From NCBI GenBank assembly GCA_963793625.1, contig CAWCAT010000025.1, forward strand, positions 75,375 through 139,374: a stretch of 64,000 nt of DNA. The letters run 5' to 3'. The position numbers were made by a program, and so were the translations under genes. Of the stretch, positions 59,233-64,000 are shown one piece after another. Origin of the DNA: G963668605 sp963793625. Lineage in GTDB: Bacteria > Acidobacteriota > Terriglobia > Bryobacterales > Bryobacteraceae. The notes under the pieces were generated by a model. It did no database searches and was not told the DNA's origin. It saw only the letters and a list, made by a program, of their open reading frames with translations. The number at the start of each line of letters is the position of its first letter. The stretch's first letter is position 1.

Positions 59233-60790
59233 ATGGCGATACCACCAGTCCTCTTGACGCTCAAAGGCGTCAGCAAAGCGTTCCCGGGCGTGCAGGCGCT
59301 GGACAGGGTTGACTTCGACCTGCGGCGCGGCGAAGTGCACGCGCTGGTGGGCGAAAACGGCGCCGGCAAATCGACCCTGATGAAGATCCTCTCCGGCGTT
59401 TAACAAAAGACGCCGGGCAGATCTTCCTGGAGGGCAGCCGGTCGAGATCCGCGACGTTCACCATGCGCGCAAGCTCGGCATCTCGATCATCTTCCAGGAA
59501 CTCAGCCAGGTTCCGCAGCTCACAGTCGCCCAGAACATCTTCCTCGGGGAGGAGCCGCGCAGCAGCTTTGGCGTCCTCGACGAAAGAGCCATGGTCGAGC
59601 GCGCGGGGCAGCTGCTGGACGAGTACCAGATTCGCCTGGATCCGACCGCCCGGCTGGGCCGCCTCAGCGCCGCTGAGCGGCAACTCGCCGAAATCGCCAA
59701 GGCCGTCTCGCTCGGCTCGAAGATCCTGATCATGGACGAGCCGACTTCGTCGCTGACCATCGATGAGACGGAAATCTCTTCCGGATCATCAGCGACACTC
59801 CGCGCCCGCGGCGTCGGCATCATCTACATCTCCCATCGCATGAACGAAGTCTCGCGGGTGGCCGACCGTATCACGATCTTGCGGGACGGCAAGAACGTGG
59901 GCATGTTCGGCGCCAAGGAGATCACGGTCGACGAGGTCGTGCACCTGATGGTGGGCCGCGAGCTGGAGGCGGTGGACGTGCGCAGCGCGCATCGGCTGAC
60001 AGTCCGGCGCCGGCAAGGCCGTGCCGTCTGGAAGTCGCGAATCTCATGCGAGCGGGTGTCCTCACGGATGTTTCTTCTCGCGTCATGCCGGGCGAAATCC
60101 TCGGCTTGGCCGGCCTGGTCGGCAGCGGCCGCTCCGAAGCCGCGCGGGCGATCTTCGGCATCGACCGACTGGATTCCGGCGAGATCCTGATCGATGGCGG
60201 AGCCAGTGCACATCCATCGCCGGTCGACGCGATGGCCGCCGGTATGGCCCTGCTGCCCGAGGACCGGCGGCAGCAAGGACTGGTGCTCAGGCACACCGTC
60301 GAGCAGAACATGGTCGCTGCCGTTGCTGCCCAGCTCGTCAGCGCGCGGGCGTCGTCGACTCGCGCGCGTGCCGGCGCAACGACGATGGACATGATCGAGC
60401 AGCTGCAATTCGGCCGCCCGATCCGCAGCGAATCGTCCATTTCCTGAGCGGCGGCAACCAGCAGAAAGTCGTGCTGGCGCAAATGGCTGGCCGGCAAACC
60501 GAAGGTGCTGATGATGGACGAGCCGACCGCCGGCGTCGACGTGGGCGCGAAGGCGGAGATCCACCAGTTGATGCGGGACCTGGCCGATGCAGGGCGTGGG
60601 CATCCTGCTGATCTCGTCCGACATGCCGGAGATCATCAACGTGAGCGACCGCATTCTGGTCATGCACGACGGCGAGCATCCGCGGCGAGTTCACGCACGA
60701 GCGAAGTCACCCAGGAGAAGATCATGGGGACAATTATGGAAAGCGTTCTGGCCAAGGGAGGGCAGAGCAATGGCGAGAGATTCAGTCAGG
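59233..60790 (+). CDS. Monosaccharide ABC transporter ATP-binding protein (RbsA/MglA type, frameshifts)
   Basis: About 515 residues with two ABC domains. First: GENGAGKSTLMKILSGV, IIFQELSQVPQLTVAQNIFL (normal Q-loop), ILIMDEPTSSL, YISHRMNEV. Second: degenerate Walker A GLVGSGRSE, ALLPEDRRQQGLVL, LSGGNQQKVVLAQ, VLMMDEPTAGVDVGAK, LISSDMPEI. Tandem domains with a degenerate second P-loop are the rule in this CUT2 family. ATG 59233 follows AGAGGAG. Shifts occur near 59400, 59440, 59780, 60010, 60350, 60430, 60490, 60590 and 60690. The C-terminus (GTIMESVLAKGGQ) runs into the permease start; the exact stop is unclear. Confidence 0.88.
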
Positions 60791-61852
60791 CCGACAGTCG
60801 GGCGAGAGCAAGGCCTCGACGTTGCGGCGGCACTGGCGACGCTGCGGCCGCGTTACCGCCAGTGGGTGATCTACTTCGCGCTTCGTGGCGCTGGTCGTCG
60901 GCGTTCACGTCTGACCAGCCCGCAGTTCCTGAACTTCGCAATTTCATCAATATTTTCCGCCAGACGGCGATCGTGTCGATCATCGGCTTCGCCATGACGT
61001 TCGTGCTGACCGCCGGCGAGATCGACCTGTCGATCGGCGCGGTCATGGCCGTCAGCAGCCTGGTCGCGTCGCTCATACTGCGCGACGGCGGGCACTGGGT
61101 CCTCGCGAGCCTCGGCGGGCTGGCCGTCGGCGTCGCGTTCGGCGCTGTTCAACGGCCTGCTGGTCACGCGAGGCGAAGATTCCTCATTCCTGGTGACGCT
61201 GGGCAGTATGGGCATCGCCCGCGGCATTGCCCTCACCGTGACGGGAACCCTGACCGTCGTCTTCGTCAACGACACCTTCACCCAGTTCTGGGGCGCGGGC
61301 GACATCGGTCCGATTCCGGCCATGGTCATCTGGACCGCGGTCGTGTTCGTCATCACCTACTTCCTGTTCAATCACACCATCTTCGGCCGCTACGTGCAGG
61401 CTACCGGCGGCAACCTGCTGGCGGCGCGCTTCTCCGGCGTCAATACCGACCGCATCAAGCTGCTCGCGCTGACATGACCGGCCTGGCCGCCGGCCTGGGC
61501 GGCCTGCTGATGACGGCGCGCCTGGCGTCCGGCCGGCCCTATATCGGCCAGGGGCTGGAGATGGACGTCATCGCCGCCGTGCATCCTCGGCGGCACCAGC
61601 CTGTTCGGCGGCAAGGGCACCATCATCGGCACGCTGGTCGGGGCGCTGATTATCGGCGTGATCAACAACGGCCTGATCCTGCTCGGCATCGGCACCAACG
61701 TTCAGATGATCGTCAAGGGCGCCATCATCATCGCCGCCGTCTTCTTCGGCGAAAAGGCGACTCGTAGGCGCGGCGATTCTCTACCGCCACCTCGCATCAC
61801 GAGACGAGAAAGGAGGGCACCACCGAACAGCGTTCTGATGGTCGAGTCGTGA
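60770..61852 (+). CDS. Monosaccharide ABC transporter permease (RbsC/MglC type, frameshifts)
   Basis: About 355 residues. From ATG 60770 (MARDSVRPTVGREQGLD), the pieces show YRQWVIYFAL, FINIFRQTAIVSIIGFAMTF, the family signature LTAGEIDLSIGAVMAVSSL, FLVTLGSMGIARGIALTVTG, FNHTIFGRYVQATGGNLLAA, ARFSGVNTDRIKLLAL, LGGTSLFGGKGTIIGTLVGA and a last helix. It is a CUT2 permease that should form a homodimer with the adjacent ATPase. Shifts near 60890, 60945, 61145, 61475 and 61585. The last 30 residues are arginine-rich and may be out of frame, so the true end may be near 61770. Confidence 0.87.
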
Positions 61853-61902
61853 ATTCAACGTAGAAGTTCCAACTTGGACCCGGAACCAAGGAGGCGGTAA
61901 AA

Positions 61903-63124
61903 ATGAGCGCAAGCTGTCTATGTTCCTCGATCCTGGCCGATCCTGTTGTCGATGGTCACCGGCGTCGCCTACGCGCAGACGCCGCGAGCCGGCCAAGGCC
62001 GCCGCGCCGATGTTCTGCGGCCGAGCTGCCGGTGATCGGCAAGGGCCCGAACGGCGAGGACGGCGTCCCGCTGTCCGCCCTGACCCTGACCGACGAAGAG
62101 GACGCCAAGATCAAGGCCGGCAACTTCAAGGCCGCCATCGCCATGCACTATTTGGCCGCCGACTGGCCGCAGCTCCAGGTCAACGGCATCAAGACGACGC
62201 TGGCGAAGTACGGCGTCGAAGTCATCGCCGCGACCGACGGCGAGCTGAAGGCCGAGAAGCAGACGGCCGACATCGAGAGCCTCATGGAGCTGAAGCCGAA
62301 CGTCATCCTGATCATCGCCGTGGACAACGACGGCGCTGGCGCCGGTGATCAAGAAGATCCAGCAGAGCGGGCATCAAGCTGGTCCTGATCGACACCAAGC
62401 CGACCGGGCTCGTGCCGGGCAAGGACTACGTCGGTCTGGGCGCCGCCGACAACTACGCCAACGGCGCGGTCGCGGCCGAGATGCATGGCCGAGCTGATCG
62501 GCGGCAAGGGCAAGGTCGGCGTCCTGCGCTGGGGCATCCACGTCTTCCAGACCGAAGAGCGATGCGCGGCGCGCTGGACACCCTCAAGGCCAAGTACCCG
62601 GACGTCGAGGTTGTCTGGGACGACGACGTGAACTCGGTCGAAGACGGCGCAGCGGCCTGCGAGAACCTGCTGACCAAGGACCCGGAGATCAAGGGCTTCT
62701 GGACGGCGTGGGACGGCCCCGGCACGCGCCTGCGCCTCGGCCGTCAAGAACATGGGCCGCAAGGACGTCGTGGTGACCACCGTCGACCTGAGCAAGGACT
62801 CCGGCCTGATGATCGCCCAGGACGGCAACCTGAAGGCCACCGGCGCGCAGCACCCGTACGACCAGGGTATGGCCGAACGGCATGCTCGCCGCGTACGCGC
62901 TGGTCGGCAAGGCAGCCCCGGGCTACGTCGTCATCCCTGGCCGCCTGGTCGTGCGTGAAAACATCGTCTGCTGGCATGGAAGCCGTGTTCCACGAGCCGG
63001 CGTCCAAGGACATCGTCGACGCCGCCGGGCCGCAGTCCGATGTGACCGTTCCGAGGACCTCCCGACGCCCCCGCCGCCAGGCGGCTCCCGCACGGCTCCC
63101 GCGGCTGACGCCGACCACGGCTAG
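61903..63124 (+). CDS. Monosaccharide ABC transporter substrate-binding protein (frameshifts)
   Basis: About 400 residues of a Peripla_BP_4/type-1 sugar-binding protein. ATG 61903 has a strong AAGGAGG site. The signal peptide is split by shifts (RKLSMFL, then ILLSMVTGVAYAQ). The mature part: FKAAIAMHYLAADWPQLQVN, TDGELKAEKQTADIESLMEL, KPNVILIIAVDND, IKLVLIDTKPTGL, YVGLGAADNYANGAVAAEM, ALDTLKAKYPDVEVVWDDDV, VEDGAAACENLLTKDPEI. These resemble the RbsB/XylF-like group. An acidic, alanine- and proline-rich tail may be out of frame. Sugar specificity cannot be read from the sequence. Confidence 0.86.
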
Positions 63125-63140
63125 CTAGGATTCGATCCCT

Positions 63141-63173
63141 GCGTGGGGCGGCCGATCCGCGGTCGCCCCACGC
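63141..63173. repeat. 10-bp hairpin downstream of the binding-protein gene
   Basis: GCGTGGGGCG (63141-63150) pairs with its reverse complement at 63164-63173 across a 13-base loop. It lies just after the binding-protein stop and before a second, stronger hairpin. It may protect the mRNA 3' end or act with the terminator. Confidence 0.55.
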
Positions 63174-63189
63174 CCATGCGAGGGTCGGC

Positions 63190-63236
63190 AGACACCCGAT
63201 GTCCCGGCTTCGGCTGCAGGCATCGGGTGTCTTTGA
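63190..63236 (+). terminator. Probable rho-independent terminator after the transporter operon
   Basis: A perfect 12-bp stem (63190-63201 with 63221-63232) closes a 19-base loop and is followed by TTGATT, a short T-rich tail. It separates the sugar transporter genes from the UroD-like gene. Confidence 0.68.
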
Positions 63237-63263
63237 TTCGGGGAGGGCTCATGCCCGACAGCA

Positions 63264-64000
63264 ATGACCCACCGCGAGCGCGTGATGGCCGCCGTGTCGC
63301 TCAAGGAGCCCGACCGGGCGCCGATGGACCTCGGCTCCCACCTCAACAGCAGCATCCACCAGGACGCCTACGGCCGCTCAAGCAGCGGCTGGGGCTGTGC
63401 CTCGACCGGCCGGTGCGGGTCAAGAGCAAGATGATGCAGGACGTCCTGGTCGACGACGAGGTGTTGAACGCACTGGACATCGACGTTCGCGGCGTCTTCT
63501 ACGGGGCGCCTGGACGACGGCGGACCGGGCGACCAGCCGGACGGCACCTGGATCGACGAGTGGGGCGTGCGCCGGGCGAAGCCGGCAACCGGCTGGTACT
63601 ATGACACGGTCCCGCCCGCGCCGCTGACCGGCGACATCTCCCTGTCCGACATCGTTCACTATCCGTGGCCCGACCCGGACGACCCGGGCATCACCCGCGG
63701 CCTCACGCGCCCAGGTGGAGCACTGGCGAGCGACCACTGACTGCGCGCTGGTGCTGAACCTTCACTCGCCGTTCATCCACCAGACGCAGTACCTGCGCGG
63801 GTTTGAGGACTGGTTTACGGACCTCGTCGGCAACAGGCGTATCGCCGAGGCGCTGTTCGATGCGACGATGGAAGTGCGCATGGGCTACGCCCGGAACATC
63901 CTGCGGGAGGTGGGCCGCGATGTGGACATCGTCGTGACCGCCGACGACATGGGCACCCAGCAGGCCCTGCAGTTCTCGCCGCGCACGTACCGGGATTTGA
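63264..64000 (+). CDS. UroD-like (uroporphyrinogen decarboxylase family) protein, partial
   Basis: N-terminal 245 residues or so; the gene runs off the window. Starting at ATG 63264 (MTHRERVMAAVSLKEPDRAP) it shows MDLGSHLNSSIHQDAYGRL, KMMQDVLVDDEVLNALDIDV, RGVF, DEWGVRRAKPATGWYYD, and DIVVTADDMGTQQALQFSPR. These match the UroD-fold family that includes corrinoid methyltransferases (MtbA/MtaA-like) rather than true HemE. Shifts near 63380, 63515 and 63710. An ATG at 63251 is in another frame. It follows a terminator, so it is probably a separate transcript. Activity unknown. Confidence 0.78.

Overview
The window is a metagenomic-type contig joined from at least two unrelated pieces. Positions 1 to about 53,140 look like one Acidobacteriota genome, probably Solibacter/Bryobacter-like. 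That is inferred from gene content: complex I cluster, many secreted and Tat-exported proteins, a Ser/Thr kinase fused to an FGE-sulfatase domain, a secreted caspase-like protein, NIPSNAP, and tandem HlyD adaptors. From about 53,140 to the end the DNA is visibly richer in G+C and carries different gene types (MalT-like LuxR fragment, monosaccharide ABC transporter, UroD-like protein), possibly from a Chloroflexota-like organism; that taxonomy is only a guess. At the junction both flanking genes are cut mid-gene, so misassembly is the simplest reading.

Left part. 1-11,957 (minus strand): a complex I operon in the order nuoA-C-D-E-F-G-H-J-K-L-M-N, without nuoB and nuoI. 12,048-16,436 (plus): thiS, a MerR-type regulator, an S41 protease and guaA. 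16,439-26,527 (minus): mutL, a TolC-type channel, a MacB/FtsX permease and three consecutive HlyD-type adaptors. 26,827-31,152 (plus): RsbW-like kinase, STAS protein, NarL-type regulator, acyl-CoA synthetase, exported UxuA-like protein. 31,121-34,258 (minus): sulfatase, ankyrin lipoprotein, and a secreted four-repeat protein. 34,357-40,693 (plus): NIPSNAP protein, an oxidoreductase remnant, K+/H+ antiporter, a divergent ETF pair, YetF-like protein and two secreted proteins. 40,701-48,142: TPR protein, secreted caspase-like protein and a large secreted YD-like protein (minus), divergent from a kinase-FGE fusion (plus). 48,170-53,137 (minus): papain-like protease and a surface-polysaccharide cluster with two glycosyltransferases, a methyltransferase and an ABC permease carrying an N-terminal Wzt-like domain.

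Right part. After the LuxR fragment and an FtsX fragment come a secreted DUF5602-like protein and a small membrane protein. The most interesting block follows (56,572-63,124): an RbsA/MglA-type ABC ATPase fused in one reading frame to a histidine kinase, a single-receiver regulator, an OmpR/PhoB-type regulator, two 11-bp direct repeats just upstream of an extended -10 promoter, and then a complete monosaccharide ABC transporter (ATPase, permease, binding protein). A UroD-like gene runs off the end. This looks like a self-contained sugar sensing and uptake system in which an ABC ATPase domain stands where the kinase's sensor would normally be.

Sequence quality is uneven. Apparent single-base frameshifts are dense at about 5.4-16.4 kb and 53-64 kb and sparse elsewhere. 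They break highly conserved housekeeping genes, so I treat them as sequence errors and give each gene its full inferred extent. No rRNA, tRNA or CRISPR array was recognised, and no intergenic gap exceeds about 300 bases.
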